Shown here piece after piece: positions 44,864 through 54,274 of a DNA stretch of 64,000 bases. Position numbers and translations under genes: made by a program. Numbering within the stretch: the stretch's first letter is position 1; each line of letters opens with the position of its first letter. The notes under the pieces are model-generated. The model was not told where the DNA came from. It searched no databases and was given only the letters and a program-made list of their open reading frames with translations. Source of the DNA: Rhizobium sp. (GTDB taxonomy: Bacteria > Pseudomonadota > Alphaproteobacteria > Rhizobiales > Rhizobiaceae); NCBI GenBank assembly GCA_028290545.1, contig JAQGJP010000033.1, positions 17,443 to 81,442 of the forward strand, read 5' to 3'.

Positions 44864-46225
44864 ATGACCCAGTCCCCCCTCGCCAATGCGGCCGCCAATC
44901 CCGTGACCGATGGCCTTCCCCGCGTCGCCTATGCCCGCGGCAGCTATCTTTTCGACGTCGATGGCAAACGCTATCTCGACGGTTCCGGCGGCCCGGCCGT
45001 CTATTGTCTTGGGCACGCCCATTTCGAGGTCAACGAGGCGCTGCGGATCCAGAACGAGAAGGTGGCGCATGCCTATCGCTATCATTTCACCAGCGATGCC
45101 AGCGACGAACTTCAGGCGATCATCACCGACCGAACCGGCGGGCACTTCCGTCACATGGTATTCGTGACGTCCGGTTCCGAAGCTGTCGAATCCTGCATGA
45201 AGATCGCGCTGCAATATCATGCGGCATGCGGGCAGATGAGCCGCCGCCGATTCATCTCCCGCCGCCGCTCCTGGCATGGCAATACGCTCGGCGCGCTGTC
45301 GGTCTCGGACTTCAAATCACGCCGCGAGGCCTATGAAGGCAGCCTGCTCGACGTGTCCTTCGTCTCCGCCGCCAATGCCTATCGTCCGCCGGCAGGCGTT
45401 TCCGCCGATCAGCTGATACCCTATCTGGCGCAGGAGCTGGAGGACGAGATCCTGCGCGTCGGCCCCGAAAACGTCGCAGCCTTCATTTTCGAACCCGTGG
45501 TCGGCGCGGCCGGCGGCGTGGTGCCGGCGCCGGAAGGCTATGCGAAGGCGGTACAGGCGGTCTGCAAGCGGTATGGCGTTCTAATGATCGGCGACGAGGT
45601 GATGTGCGGCTCCGGACGCACCGGCACATGGCGGGCGCTGGAACAGGACAGCATCGTGCCCGATATCATGAGCATCGCCAAGGGGCTGGCCGGTGGTTAT
45701 GTGCCGCTTGGTGCGGCGCTCTATTCCGATGAAATCCACGAGGCGATGGTGGCCGCCCATGGCGGCGTCCAGACCGGCCATACCTTCACCGGCCATACCA
45801 CCGCCTGCGCCGCCGGTGTCGCGGTGCAGACCATCATCACCCGCGACAGATTGCTCGATCATGTCCTGGCGCGCGGCGCGCGCCTGCAGCGGGACTTGAG
45901 GTCGGCTCTCTCCGACGTGCCGGAAGTCGGCGATATCCGCGGCCGCGGCTATTTCATCGGGCTCGAAATCGTCGCCGATGCAAAAACCAGGAAACCTTTC
46001 GATGCCGGCCTGATGGTGCATGCAGACATCGGCCAGCGCGCCCTGGAAGCTGGGCTGATCTGCTACCCCTGTGCCGGCAATGTCGGCGGCATCGCCGGCG
46101 ATACTATCATCCTTGCCCCGCCCTACAACGCGACCGAGGAGACGCTCGGCGAGATCCTGACGATGCTCACCAAGGCGATCAAGGACTCGATCTTCGCGAT
46201 GAAAAAGCTGGCGGCGGCAGCATGA
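44864..46225 (+). CDS. Class III aminotransferase (omega-amino acid / GABA type)
   Basis: PLP enzyme of about 453 residues. Motifs: VTSGSEAVESCMKIALQYH, RRSWHGNTLGALSVSD, FEPVVGAAGGVVPAPEGY, IGDEVMCGSGRTG (PLP-contact Asp), and the Schiff-base Lys in SIAKGLAGGYVPLGA. Start could be MTQSPLAN (44864) or an upstream ATG at 44807; neither has a strong site. Its stop overlaps the next gene start (ATGA). The amine donor cannot be told; its position suggests use of the ligand of the adjacent binding protein. Confidence 0.9.
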   Translation: MTQSPLANAAANPVTDGLPRVAYARGSYLFDVDGKRYLDGSGGPAVYCLGHAHFEVNEALRIQNEKVAHAYRYHFTSDASDELQAIITDRTGGHFRHMVFVTSGSEAVESCMKIALQYHAACGQMSRRRFISRRRSWHGNTLGALSVSDFKSRREAYEGSLLDVSFVSAANAYRPPAGVSADQLIPYLAQELEDEILRVGPENVAAFIFEPVVGAAGGVVPAPEGYAKAVQAVCKRYGVLMIGDEVMCGSGRTGTWRALEQDSIVPDIMSIAKGLAGGYVPLGAALYSDEIHEAMVAAHGGVQTGHTFTGHTTACAAGVAVQTIITRDRLLDHVLARGARLQRDLRSALSDVPEVGDIRGRGYFIGLEIVADAKTRKPFDAGLMVHADIGQRALEAGLICYPCAGNVGGIAGDTIILAPPYNATEETLGEILTMLTKAIKDSIFAMKKLAAAA

Positions 46226-47826
46226 GCGGCAACACGGCCAACGCCCATCACCAAGCGGTGTTCGGGCGCTATTTCGAATCGCCGGTCAATCTTGCGCCGG
46301 GTGCACCTTTCCTCTGGGCCTATGTCGCTAGCCACACATATGCTGCCGGAGACGAGGTTCTGGTGCATGTGAGCACTTCAGCCGGCCGGCTGCGCGCCAC
46401 CCTGACCCGGGATGGGGCCATCCCGGCCACCGTCCTGACACGCACCAATATCGTGGGTTCGGCGCATGACGCGCGGGATCAGGTGTCGGTGGAGGGCTGC
46501 GGCTGGCCCGTGAGCTTTTCGTTCAGGATCGATCCGGCCTGGATTTCGGGCGGCTACAAGCTTTCGCTGTGGTCGGAGGAGAATTCCCGACTGACGGCGG
46601 AGACGATCTTCATCGTCAGGCCGGCGGGCGGGAAAGGCAAGGCGCGTATCCTGTTCGTGCCGCCGACCGCAACATGGTCGGCCTATAACGACTGGGGCGG
46701 CTCCAACCATTATGAGGGCATCACCGGCCCCAATCGCGACCAGTATTCGCCGATCGTCTCCGCCAACCGACCATTCGCCAAGGGCTTTGTCAGCCTGCCG
46801 CCGGATGCACCGCGCGTCGCGCTCGACTATGTGCCCGAGTTGATGGCGCCGCCGCGCTATCCGCACATGGAATGGGCCTGGCGGACCGGCCACAGCAAGA
46901 AATATGCCTCGTCCGGCTGGGCGAGCTATGACCGGCACGTTGTGCATTGGCTGGAGCGGCAGGGCTATGCCGTCGATCTCATCACCCAGACCGACCTGCA
47001 TTATCGCCCCGATATCGTCGATTCCTATCCGGTGGTGGTCTTTGCAGGCCATGACGAATACTGGAGCTGGGAAATGCGCGATGCTATCGACGCCTATGTC
47101 GAGAACGGCGGCCATGTGGCGCGCTTCGCCGGCAATTTCATGTGGCAGATCCGCCTCGAGGACGAGGGGCGGAAGCAGGTCTGCTACAAATATCGCGCCA
47201 CAAAGGAAGACCCGGTCGCGGGCACCGACCGTCAACACTTGCTGACCACAAGCTGGGAGCATGCCGATGTCGGCAGGCCCGGGGCGCTGTCTTTCGGACT
47301 GAACGCGACGCGCGGCGTCTATACCGGCTGGGGCGGCTGTGTCGCCCGTGGCGCGCGGGGTTTCCCGATCTATCGTCCCGAGCACTGGTGCTTCGCTGGC
47401 ACCGGGCTCGGCTACGGCGATATCCTCGGCGCGAGCGCACACGTGTTCGGCTACGAGGTCGATGGCCTCGACTATGTCATCAGGGGCGGCTTGCCCTACC
47501 CTTCCGGCGAGGACCGGATTCCGGATGGACTTTCAATCCTCGCGCTCGGCATGGCCAGCAATGTCGAGGAAGGCGAGGCCTATCGTGTCGGTGACGGCTT
47601 TCTCGCCGACGATGATGCGGTGTTTGCCGCCGAGGTGCTCTACGGCACCACCGGTGCCGAGGCGGTCGAAAGGACCAAACGCGGTAGTGGCATGATCGTC
47701 AATTTCGAGAAGGGCAAAGGCGAAGTCTTTCACGCCGGCAGCGCCGAATGGGTCGCCGGCCTGATCCGCCGCGACGCGGGCGTCGAGGCCGTGACCCATA
47801 ATGTGCTGCGGCGTTATCTGACGTGA
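46222..47826 (+). CDS. N,N-dimethylformamidase large-subunit-like protein
   Basis: 534 residues resembling the C-terminal part of the DmfA2 subunit of N,N-dimethylformamidase, an iron amidohydrolase. Blocks include LFVPPTATWSAYNDWGGSNHY, VVVFAGHDEYWSWEMRDAID and GGHVARFAGNFMWQIR. The GHDEYW and Tyr-rich blocks fit the family's Tyr/Glu iron site, though I cannot map ligands with certainty. Coupled by ATGA to the aminotransferase. No small subunit gene is seen, and the substrate is probably not DMF but some amide or N-formyl/amidated amine. Confidence 0.75.
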   Translation: MSGNTANAHHQAVFGRYFESPVNLAPGAPFLWAYVASHTYAAGDEVLVHVSTSAGRLRATLTRDGAIPATVLTRTNIVGSAHDARDQVSVEGCGWPVSFSFRIDPAWISGGYKLSLWSEENSRLTAETIFIVRPAGGKGKARILFVPPTATWSAYNDWGGSNHYEGITGPNRDQYSPIVSANRPFAKGFVSLPPDAPRVALDYVPELMAPPRYPHMEWAWRTGHSKKYASSGWASYDRHVVHWLERQGYAVDLITQTDLHYRPDIVDSYPVVVFAGHDEYWSWEMRDAIDAYVENGGHVARFAGNFMWQIRLEDEGRKQVCYKYRATKEDPVAGTDRQHLLTTSWEHADVGRPGALSFGLNATRGVYTGWGGCVARGARGFPIYRPEHWCFAGTGLGYGDILGASAHVFGYEVDGLDYVIRGGLPYPSGEDRIPDGLSILALGMASNVEEGEAYRVGDGFLADDDAVFAAEVLYGTTGAEAVERTKRGSGMIVNFEKGKGEVFHAGSAEWVAGLIRRDAGVEAVTHNVLRRYLT

Positions 47827-47964
47827 GCGTCGAAACGCGTCCGCAAAGACCGCACCGGTGTTTCCTGAAATATTTTTTCCGCAGTTGTCGGGTATTGTGT
47901 CCGCGTCGCGTCCTCGGGAAAGCCCGACCGACAGGGCACCGAGAAAAGATGAGGAGATTTCGAC

Positions 47965-48396
47965 ATGACCGATACAGCAATGCAGACCGAAGCACCACCG
48001 ATGCCGAAAACCCTGGGCGGGCTGGTTGCCTATCTCACGCTGGATGGCGTGCAGAAGGCGGCGGAATTCTACAAGACCGCCTTCGGCGCCGAGCAGGTGT
48101 TCATGGTTCCGCCGGACGAGAACGGCCGGACGATGCATCTGCATCTCTATATCAACGGCAGCTCGCTTATGCTGTGCGACGGCTATCCGGAACATGGCCA
48201 TCCGGCCGAAAAGCCGCAGGGCTATACGATGCAGCTCATCGTCGACGATATCGATTTCTGGTGGGAGCGCGCCGTGAAAGCCGGCGCCGAAATCACCCTG
48301 CCGCTGCAGCTGATGTTCTGGGGCGACCGCTACGGCCAGCTCCGCGATCCGTTCGGGGTCAACTGGGCGATGAATGCGCCCGCCAGAAAGGACTGA
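47965..48396 (+). CDS. VOC-family protein (PhnB/glyoxalase-like)
   Basis: 143 residues with the PhnB-type vicinal oxygen chelate pattern: YLTLDGVQKAAEFYKTAFGAEQVF, MHLHLYINGSSLMLCDGYPEHG, and GDRYGQLRDPFGVNWAM. Start follows GAGGAG. Small metal-binding VOC proteins of this group are often of unassigned role. It ends before a strong terminator shared with the convergent transporter gene. Confidence 0.85.
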   Translation: MTDTAMQTEAPPMPKTLGGLVAYLTLDGVQKAAEFYKTAFGAEQVFMVPPDENGRTMHLHLYINGSSLMLCDGYPEHGHPAEKPQGYTMQLIVDDIDFWWERAVKAGAEITLPLQLMFWGDRYGQLRDPFGVNWAMNAPARKD

Positions 48397-48410
48397 TCTT
48401 TAGGCAAATG

Positions 48411-48443
48411 AAAAGGCCGCCCGTCATGACAGGCGGCCTTTTT
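48411..48443. terminator. Strong bidirectional intrinsic terminator
   Basis: AAAAGGCCGCC (48411-48421) pairs with GGCGGCCTTTTT (48432-48443) around a 10-base loop. The A-run before and T-run after make it work in both directions, serving the VOC gene (+) and the MFS gene (-). Confidence 0.85.
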
Positions 48444-48465
48444 CAATTCAACTTTTGGGCGCCTG

Positions 48466-49668
48466 TTATTCAGCGGGCGCTTCAACGGCCCGACGCCGTC
48501 CGATCGTTGCCTGCGTCAGTATGAACGCCAGAGCGGCAGCGAACGCAATGCCGCCAGCCATCGGCAACGCCGTACCATCCACAAACAGACTGGTAATCAC
48601 CATCGCGACGGCAGCGGTGACGAAATGCAGCGTGCCCATCAGTGAGGATGCCGTGCCGGCGATTTCGCCATGTTCTTCGAGCGCAAGCACGGCGCTGGTC
48701 GGGATGACCAGGCCCAGCGCACCATAGCCGATGAACAGGAAGGTCGCGAGCACCGGCAACTGGTCGAGGCCGGCAGCCATGACCACCGCCATCGTCACCA
48801 GGGTGAAGGCGAACACGGTGACGGCCACGCGCATGACCCTGACCAGGCCAAAGCGTTCGCCCAGCCAGCCGGTGAACTGCGACACAGTGAAGAACGACAC
48901 GGCGTTGATCGAGAAGGCGATGCTGTATTGCGTCGGCGTCAGCCCGTAGTGCTCGATCAGCACGAAGGGCGAATTGGCGAGATAGACGAGGAAGCTCGAA
49001 ATCCCCAGGCCGCCGATGAAAGTCAGCGTCAGGAAATTGCGGTCTCTGAGCAGACGGCCATAGGCTGCCAGCGCTGAACCCAGCCCGCTTTCCGCCCGCT
49101 GTTCCTCGGCGCGGGTTTCCTCAAGCTGGGTCGCGAGCAGTACGAGGCCGATGAAAGCGGCAATCATCACGGCCCAGAATACGCCGCGCCAGCCGTAGAA
49201 CGCGATCACGGCACTGCCGGTCAGCGGTGCGAGAATCGGCGAGATCGAGAAAACCAGCATCAGCAGCGACATCAGACGGGCCGCCTGGACGCCGGTATGC
49301 ATGTCGCGGACGACGGCACGGGGAATAACCATGCCGGCGGCGCCGCCAATGCCCTGCAGGAAGCGAAAGGCGATCAGCGTTTCGATATCAGGCGCAAGCG
49401 CACAGCCGATGCTGGCCAGCGCAAAGATCGTGATACCGATATAGAGCGGCAGCTTGCGACCCCACATATCGGAGAGCGGTCCATAGACAAGCTGGGCCAA
49501 CGCGAAGGAAATGAAAAAGGCAAGCAGGCTCAACTGGGTGACGCCGCTATCGGCGCCCAGATCCTTGCCGATCGTCGGCAGGGCCGGCAGATACATGTCG
49601 ATGGCAAACGGGCCGATGGCCGAAAGGAGGCCAAGAACGAGCGCGATGCGGAAAAAGGAGGACTTCAT
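48466..49668 (-). CDS. Bcr/CflA-type MFS drug exporter
   Basis: 400 residues, 12 predicted membrane helices. Opening AIGPFAIDMYLPALPTIGKDL is typical of the Bcr/CflA subfamily, and loop motif A appears as GPLSDMWGRKLPLY. A proton-driven exporter of drugs or metabolites (such as bicyclomycin, sulfonamides or cysteine). Divergent from a TetR gene, with two inverted repeats between them. Confidence 0.9.
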   Translation of the reverse strand: MKSSFFRIALVLGLLSAIGPFAIDMYLPALPTIGKDLGADSGVTQLSLLAFFISFALAQLVYGPLSDMWGRKLPLYIGITIFALASIGCALAPDIETLIAFRFLQGIGGAAGMVIPRAVVRDMHTGVQAARLMSLLMLVFSISPILAPLTGSAVIAFYGWRGVFWAVMIAAFIGLVLLATQLEETRAEEQRAESGLGSALAAYGRLLRDRNFLTLTFIGGLGISSFLVYLANSPFVLIEHYGLTPTQYSIAFSINAVSFFTVSQFTGWLGERFGLVRVMRVAVTVFAFTLVTMAVVMAAGLDQLPVLATFLFIGYGALGLVIPTSAVLALEEHGEIAGTASSLMGTLHFVTAAVAMVITSLFVDGTALPMAGGIAFAAALAFILTQATIGRRRAVEAPAE

Positions 49669-49793
49669 GGCGGGGATCTTTCATGAAACTGCGGCGCGGG
49701 AGCCGGATTGCTCCCGGTCGCTGGGTTCTTCAAAGCGTGGATGCAAACTGATAAAGCGGCGCTTGGGAGGACGCCGTTTCAAGCTTAAAGTAA

Positions 49794-49813
49794 GTGTCCA
49801 TTAATTTGGACAC
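49794..49813. promoter_or_regulatory. Perfect inverted repeat, TetR operator candidate 1
   Basis: GTGTCCATTAATTTGGACAC: 7-bp arms around a palindromic TTAATT core. It lies in the 200-bp gap between the divergent MFS and TetR genes. Confidence 0.6.
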
Positions 49814-49824
49814 AGGTGTAAAAC

Positions 49825-49840
49825 TAGACACCATTGTCTA
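49825..49840. promoter_or_regulatory. Perfect inverted repeat, TetR operator candidate 2
   Basis: TAGACA-CCAT-TGTCTA, 6-bp arms. It lies 28 bp before the TetR start, overlapping where its promoter should be. It also overlaps a GGTGT/ACACC repeat (49815-49832), so the two sites may form a compound operator. Confidence 0.55.
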
Positions 49841-49868
49841 AATCGTCAAGACGCATTATCTTACTGTT

Positions 49869-50567
49869 ATGAAACAAAATGCTGCAACAGCGAAGAAAGT
49901 TACCGAAAGCGCCAATCGCGGCCAGTGTGCCAAGCGCATGTCGATTTTGGAAGCTGCCGGCGAGGTATTTTGCCGGGAAGGATTTTCCGGCGCGAGTATC
50001 GATGAGATTGCCGCAGAAGCCTGCGTCTCGCGGCAGACGATATATAACCACTACCGCGAAAAGGAAACCCTTTTCATGGCTGTGGTCGATGATGTCATGA
50101 CCCGCGCCAACGGCATGATGTTCTCGATCCTGTCGACATTTCCGGACAGGACGGACAATCTCGAAGACGATCTGACCGGCTTCATTTTTCGGCTCAACAA
50201 GAATTGTGTCTGCAATCACGACGGCCGGTTCCTGCGCAAACTCGTGCAGACCGAGGGCGAGCGCCATCCGCATCTGTTCGAATCCTGGCGGCAACAGGGA
50301 CCGCTGAAGATCACCAATGCACTGGCCGCGCTGTTTGCGCGTCTGAGCATCGGTGGCGCATTGCAGATCGAGGATTTCGATGTCGCGGCCCGCCAGTTCA
50401 TGGCGCTCGGCAATGCCGACCTGCAAATGCTGATGCTGTTCGGCGAAACACCGACGGACGAGCAGATCGAAAGCGCGGCGCGCAACGCCGTCCGCACATT
50501 CCTCAGAGCCTATGGCCGACCCCAGCCATCGCGCGAGGTCCCCACACTTGTGTCAGTGACGGCTTAA
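49869..50567 (+). CDS. TetR-family repressor of the adjacent MFS exporter (probable)
   Basis: 232 residues. N-terminal helix-turn-helix (SILEAAGEVFCREGFSGASIDEIAAEACVSRQTIYNHYREKETLFMAVV), then a ligand domain of the type seen in regulators of efflux (FLRKLVQTEGERHPHLFESWRQQGP). The classic divergent TetR/exporter arrangement with palindromes between suggests it represses both genes until drug binding. No clear ribosome-binding site at the start. Confidence 0.88.
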   Translation: MKQNAATAKKVTESANRGQCAKRMSILEAAGEVFCREGFSGASIDEIAAEACVSRQTIYNHYREKETLFMAVVDDVMTRANGMMFSILSTFPDRTDNLEDDLTGFIFRLNKNCVCNHDGRFLRKLVQTEGERHPHLFESWRQQGPLKITNALAALFARLSIGGALQIEDFDVAARQFMALGNADLQMLMLFGETPTDEQIESAARNAVRTFLRAYGRPQPSREVPTLVSVTA

Positions 50568-50703
50568 GCCAAATTTACCATATCGGCGCAATGACCTGCC
50601 GTCGGCACTGCTATCCCCTTGTTTGAACGTTCTTTCCAAAATCTGTTGCTGCCAGAGCGGTCGTCGGGTGATATGCGACACAGGCAGCAATGGAGATCGG
50701 AAC

Positions 50704-51480
50704 ATGAAACTGGGTATCGAAGGCCGCTGGGCCATCGTCTGTGCATCAAGCCGCGGTCTGGGCAAGGGATGCGCGCTCGCGCTTGCCGAAGAGGGCGTGA
50801 ACCTCGTCATCAACGGCACGAGAGCCGAGACGCTGGAAAAGACCGCTGACGAGATCCGGACCGCAACAGCCGCGACGGTTATTGCCGTTGTCGCCGATGT
50901 CGCGACCGTCGAGGGACGCCAGAAGCTTCTCGCCGCCTGCCCTCAGCCCGATATCCTCGTCAACAATGCCGGCGGCCCGCCTGCTGGCAATTTCAGGGAT
51001 TTCACCCACGATCAATGGCTTGCCGCACTGGAAACCAACATGCTGGCACCGATCGAGCTGATCAAGGCAACGATTGACGGCATGATCGAACGCCGCTTCG
51101 GCCGCATCGTCAACATCACGTCCGGCTCCGTCAAGGCACCGATCGGCACGCTCGGCATGTCGAACGGCGCCCGCAGCGGCCTCACGGGATTCGTCGCCGG
51201 CGTGGCACGCGAAGTGTCGCAATACAATGTGACGATCAACAACATCCTTCCGGGCTCTTTCGACACCGACCGGCTGCGCGGCAACGTGAACAGAATTATG
51301 CCGGACGGCAAGACCATCGACGATATCATGGAAGAGCGGCGCGCCGAGGAAACGTCGGGACGCTTCGGCAATCCGCAGGAATTCGGCATGGTCTGCGCTT
51401 TCCTGTGCGGCGCCAATGCCGGCTACATCACCCGGCAGAACCTATTGCTGGACGGAGGCACCTATCCCGGCACATTTTAG
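50704..51480 (+). CDS. SDR-family protein with altered catalytic residues
   Basis: 258 residues from the ATG preceded by GGAG. Rossmann motif ASSRGLGKG and NNAGG are kept, and Ser140 (NITSGS) is at the usual place. But the YxxxK motif is changed: in GMSNGARSGLTGF the Tyr position is Ser153 and the Lys position is Arg157, using the alignment to KxGLxGF-type motifs. So it may be inactive or use another mechanism. It resembles 3-oxoacyl-ACP-reductase-like SDRs of soil proteobacteria. Function unknown. Confidence 0.82.
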   Translation: MKLGIEGRWAIVCASSRGLGKGCALALAEEGVNLVINGTRAETLEKTADEIRTATAATVIAVVADVATVEGRQKLLAACPQPDILVNNAGGPPAGNFRDFTHDQWLAALETNMLAPIELIKATIDGMIERRFGRIVNITSGSVKAPIGTLGMSNGARSGLTGFVAGVAREVSQYNVTINNILPGSFDTDRLRGNVNRIMPDGKTIDDIMEERRAEETSGRFGNPQEFGMVCAFLCGANAGYITRQNLLLDGGTYPGTF

Positions 51481-51491
51481 CGGCTGTCCGC

Positions 51492-53414
51492 TCAGTCCAG
51501 CAACTTCCGCAGCCGGGCGGCAAGCTCGGCCGCGGTATAGGGCTTTTTCAGCCAGTTTTCCGTCTCGGCGAATTCCTTGCCCGCAACGCTCGGCTCGGCG
51601 TATCCCGAGGTGAACAGCACCTTGATCTGCGGCTTGATGGTCCGCGCAAGGTCGGCAAGCTCGTTGCCGTGCATGCCTCCGGGCATGACGATATCGGTGA
51701 ACAGCAGGCTAATTTCCGTATGCACGTCGAGCAGTTCCAGAGCCTGGGGGCCGTTGGATGCCTCTATCACTTCATAGCCGGCATCATGAAGCCGGGCGAC
51801 GGTCACGCGACGGACCCTCGCATCGTCCTCGACCACCAGTATCTTCTCATGCCCGCGCAGCACGGCGGCCGCCCGCGCCGGGGAATTGCCTGCGCCGTCA
51901 TTGTCGTTCGCCACTTCCTGCAACACCGGCAGAAAGATGCGCACGCTCGTGCCATGCTCTGGTTCGCTGTAGATCTGCACATGCCCGCCCGTCTGCTTGA
52001 CGAAGCCATAGACCATGCTGAGGCCGAGGCCGGAACCGGATCCCACTTCCTTCGTGGTGAAAAACGGCTCGAACGCATGCAGCTTGACCTCCTCGGTCAT
52101 GCCAACACCGGTATCGGTCACCGCGATGACGATATAATCGCCAGTACGGACTTCCGGATACATTTGCGCATAGTCGATATCGAGATAGACCTTCGAAACC
52201 TCGATCGTCAGCAGCCCCCCGCGCGGCATAGCATCGCGCGCGTTCAATGCCAGATTGAGAAGCGCGTTCTGCAATTGCGAACCATCGACGAGCGCCTGGT
52301 TCTCGCCGGCGTTGACGATGATCCTCAATTCGACCGACTCGCCGATCGATCGGCGCACGAGATCGAAGAAACCTCTGACCAGCAGGCCTACATCCGTCAA
52401 TTTCGGATTGAGCGGCTGCCGGCGGCCAAAGGCGAGCAACTGTCCTGTCAGCTTCGCGCCATCGTCGGTCGCATCCTGTGCTTCCCGTAACAGTTCGAGC
52501 AACTTGGGATCGACGATTCTCGCTTCCAGCATTTCAAGATTGCCGCTGATAACGGTCAGCAGATTGTTGAAATCATGGGCGACGCCACCGGTAAGCTGGC
52601 CGACCGCCTCCATCTTCTGCGCCTGACGCAGCTCTTCCTCGATTTTCTGGCGGCTTGTCAGGTCGCGGATGAAGCCGGTGAAAATGCGCCTCCCCTCGGC
52701 TATTGCCTCGCCGATCGCAAGCTCCATGGGAAATGTCGTGCCATCCTTGCGCAGGCCATTCACTACCCGGCCATAGCCGATGATGCGCCGCACGCCTGTC
52801 TGGAGATAATTGCTGATGTAGCTGTCATGGGCTTCACGATTGGGCGACGGCATCAACATGCGCACATTGCGGCCGCGCACTTCGGCTGCTGTATAACCGA
52901 ACAGGGTTTCCGAAGCGGCGCTGAAGGATGTGATCAAACCAGCCTCATCGATGACAATCATCGATTCCGGCACGGTCTCGAGGATAGAGCGCAGATGCGC
53001 CTCGCGTGACGCAAGATCGACCTGCATGTCCTTGATCTGACTGATTTCAGTATTGAATTGAAGGATCAAGGGATTTTCCGGCTCGCCGATCACCATGCAT
53101 GACATCTGGCTTGAAATCGGGATGTAATAGCCGTTCTTGTGGCGATGGGACAGCTCGCCTTTCCAGGAGCCGGAAGTCTGCAACTGGGCGCGGATTTCAT
53201 TGGCGGGCTGGTCGTAGCGCGTTGCCAGGAGTTCGAAAACAACCTTGCCGATCGCTTCATCGCGGCTCCATCCGTAGAGGATCGACGCTCCCGTGGACCA
53301 GCGATTGATGATGCCGTTGAAATCGTGAACAATGATATTGGTCTGGTCGAGAATACGCACGACCTCGTCGAGGCCATGATCGGACGTTATCGGCGGCGTC
53401 CATCCCAGGTTCAT
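51492..53414 (-). CDS. fixL: Hybrid FixL-type oxygen-sensing histidine kinase
   Basis: 640 residues: PAS (about 15-125), heme-PAS (about 135-255), His-kinase with phospho-His280 in GGVAHDFNNLL, ATPase (about 385-500) and receiver (about 525-638) with Asp574. The second PAS closely follows rhizobial FixL: His196 in EAHDSY matches the proximal heme ligand His200 of Bradyrhizobium FixL, and Arg216 in IIGYGRVV matches Arg220, at the same 20-residue spacing. So oxygen is expected to bind heme and inhibit the kinase. There is no FixJ beside it; the C-terminal receiver and the FxkR-like regulator suggest the hybrid FixL-FxkR route described in Rhizobium etli. Starts 20 bp after fixK. Confidence 0.9.
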   Translation of the reverse strand: MNLGWTPPITSDHGLDEVVRILDQTNIIVHDFNGIINRWSTGASILYGWSRDEAIGKVVFELLATRYDQPANEIRAQLQTSGSWKGELSHRHKNGYYIPISSQMSCMVIGEPENPLILQFNTEISQIKDMQVDLASREAHLRSILETVPESMIVIDEAGLITSFSAASETLFGYTAAEVRGRNVRMLMPSPNREAHDSYISNYLQTGVRRIIGYGRVVNGLRKDGTTFPMELAIGEAIAEGRRIFTGFIRDLTSRQKIEEELRQAQKMEAVGQLTGGVAHDFNNLLTVISGNLEMLEARIVDPKLLELLREAQDATDDGAKLTGQLLAFGRRQPLNPKLTDVGLLVRGFFDLVRRSIGESVELRIIVNAGENQALVDGSQLQNALLNLALNARDAMPRGGLLTIEVSKVYLDIDYAQMYPEVRTGDYIVIAVTDTGVGMTEEVKLHAFEPFFTTKEVGSGSGLGLSMVYGFVKQTGGHVQIYSEPEHGTSVRIFLPVLQEVANDNDGAGNSPARAAAVLRGHEKILVVEDDARVRRVTVARLHDAGYEVIEASNGPQALELLDVHTEISLLFTDIVMPGGMHGNELADLARTIKPQIKVLFTSGYAEPSVAGKEFAETENWLKKPYTAAELAARLRKLLD

Positions 53415-53434
53415 GCGTACCCTTCTACATTTCC

Positions 53435-54190
53435 TCAGCTAGGCCACACGGCCTGTCTGCTATATTCACGAGACGAGGCTCTTGGTTCATCGACTTCGCC
53501 ATTGCCTGCCAGCCGCAACATCGTGTCGAGCTTCTTGATACTGATGTCGTGACGACCGGCCTGAGTGATGATTCCGCGCCCGATCAAGCTTGTAATCGTT
53601 CTCGATACGGTTTCAATGGTTAGACCAAGATAATCGGCCATATCAAGCCGTGTCATCGGTATTTCGACCTCCGTCGACAGATTATTGTCGCGCGACACCC
53701 GCTTTGCCAACAGAAGAAGGAACGAACAAATGCGTTCTTCTGCATTTTTGCGTGAAAGCAGCACCATCTGATCCTGGGCGCTGGCCATCTCGTCACAGAG
53801 TTTAGCGAAAAGTTGCGGTCGAAGTTCGGGCGACAGATTGATGGCTTCCTGGAATGACACGCTGGAGAAACGGCGAACCTTGACCGGCGTCACAGCCTCG
53901 GCGTTGTAGAGATAGGCGGCGCGCATCGAAACGCCGACCAGATCGCCGGGATAAAGAAACCCGGTAATCGCCCGGCGGCCGTCGCCAAGAATTTTGAAGA
54001 TGCGCAGGACGCCTTCAACGACCTCGAAGACATGCTTGGCCTGGTCGCCTTCCCAGAACAGCGGACTGCCGGCAGCGAACTGCTCGATCGGTTTGTCACT
54101 GAACACTGAGGCCAGGCCGAGCGCCGGCTGCGAAGCCGCTGTTTGCGAAGTGGACATGGTCTGGCGTGGGAGGCTGCTGGCAGAATGCAT
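53435..54190 (-). CDS. fixK: FixK-type Crp/Fnr transcriptional regulator
   Basis: 251 residues from MHSASSLP, set by GGAG; a GTG at 54229 would add 13 residues. N-terminal cyclic-nucleotide-like sensor domain (SPLFWEGDQAKHVFEVVEGVLRIFKI...GRRAITGFLYPGDLVG) and C-terminal helix-turn-helix MADYLGLTIETVSRTITSLIGRG. The ETVSR recognition helix predicts FNR/FixK boxes TTGAT-N4-ATCAA. The N-terminal Cys cluster of FNR is missing, so it is FixK-like and gets its oxygen signal from FixL. It precedes fixL by 20 bp in one operon, with a K-box in front. Confidence 0.9.
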   Translation of the reverse strand: MHSASSLPRQTMSTSQTAASQPALGLASVFSDKPIEQFAAGSPLFWEGDQAKHVFEVVEGVLRIFKILGDGRRAITGFLYPGDLVGVSMRAAYLYNAEAVTPVKVRRFSSVSFQEAINLSPELRPQLFAKLCDEMASAQDQMVLLSRKNAEERICSFLLLLAKRVSRDNNLSTEVEIPMTRLDMADYLGLTIETVSRTITSLIGRGIITQAGRHDISIKKLDTMLRLAGNGEVDEPRASSREYSRQAVWPS

Positions 54191-54274
54191 CGAATTCGCT
54201 CCAGTTTTGATACTGGCAGTTGACGCCACCTGCGTTACAACGGAATGATATGTCTGTTATGGAATGTGGAATCG

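Noticed and set aside
54180..54240. Possible FNR rather than FixK identity of the Crp/Fnr protein
   Set aside because: The N-terminal Cys cluster for an iron-sulfur centre is missing, and the gene is linked to fixL and a K-box.
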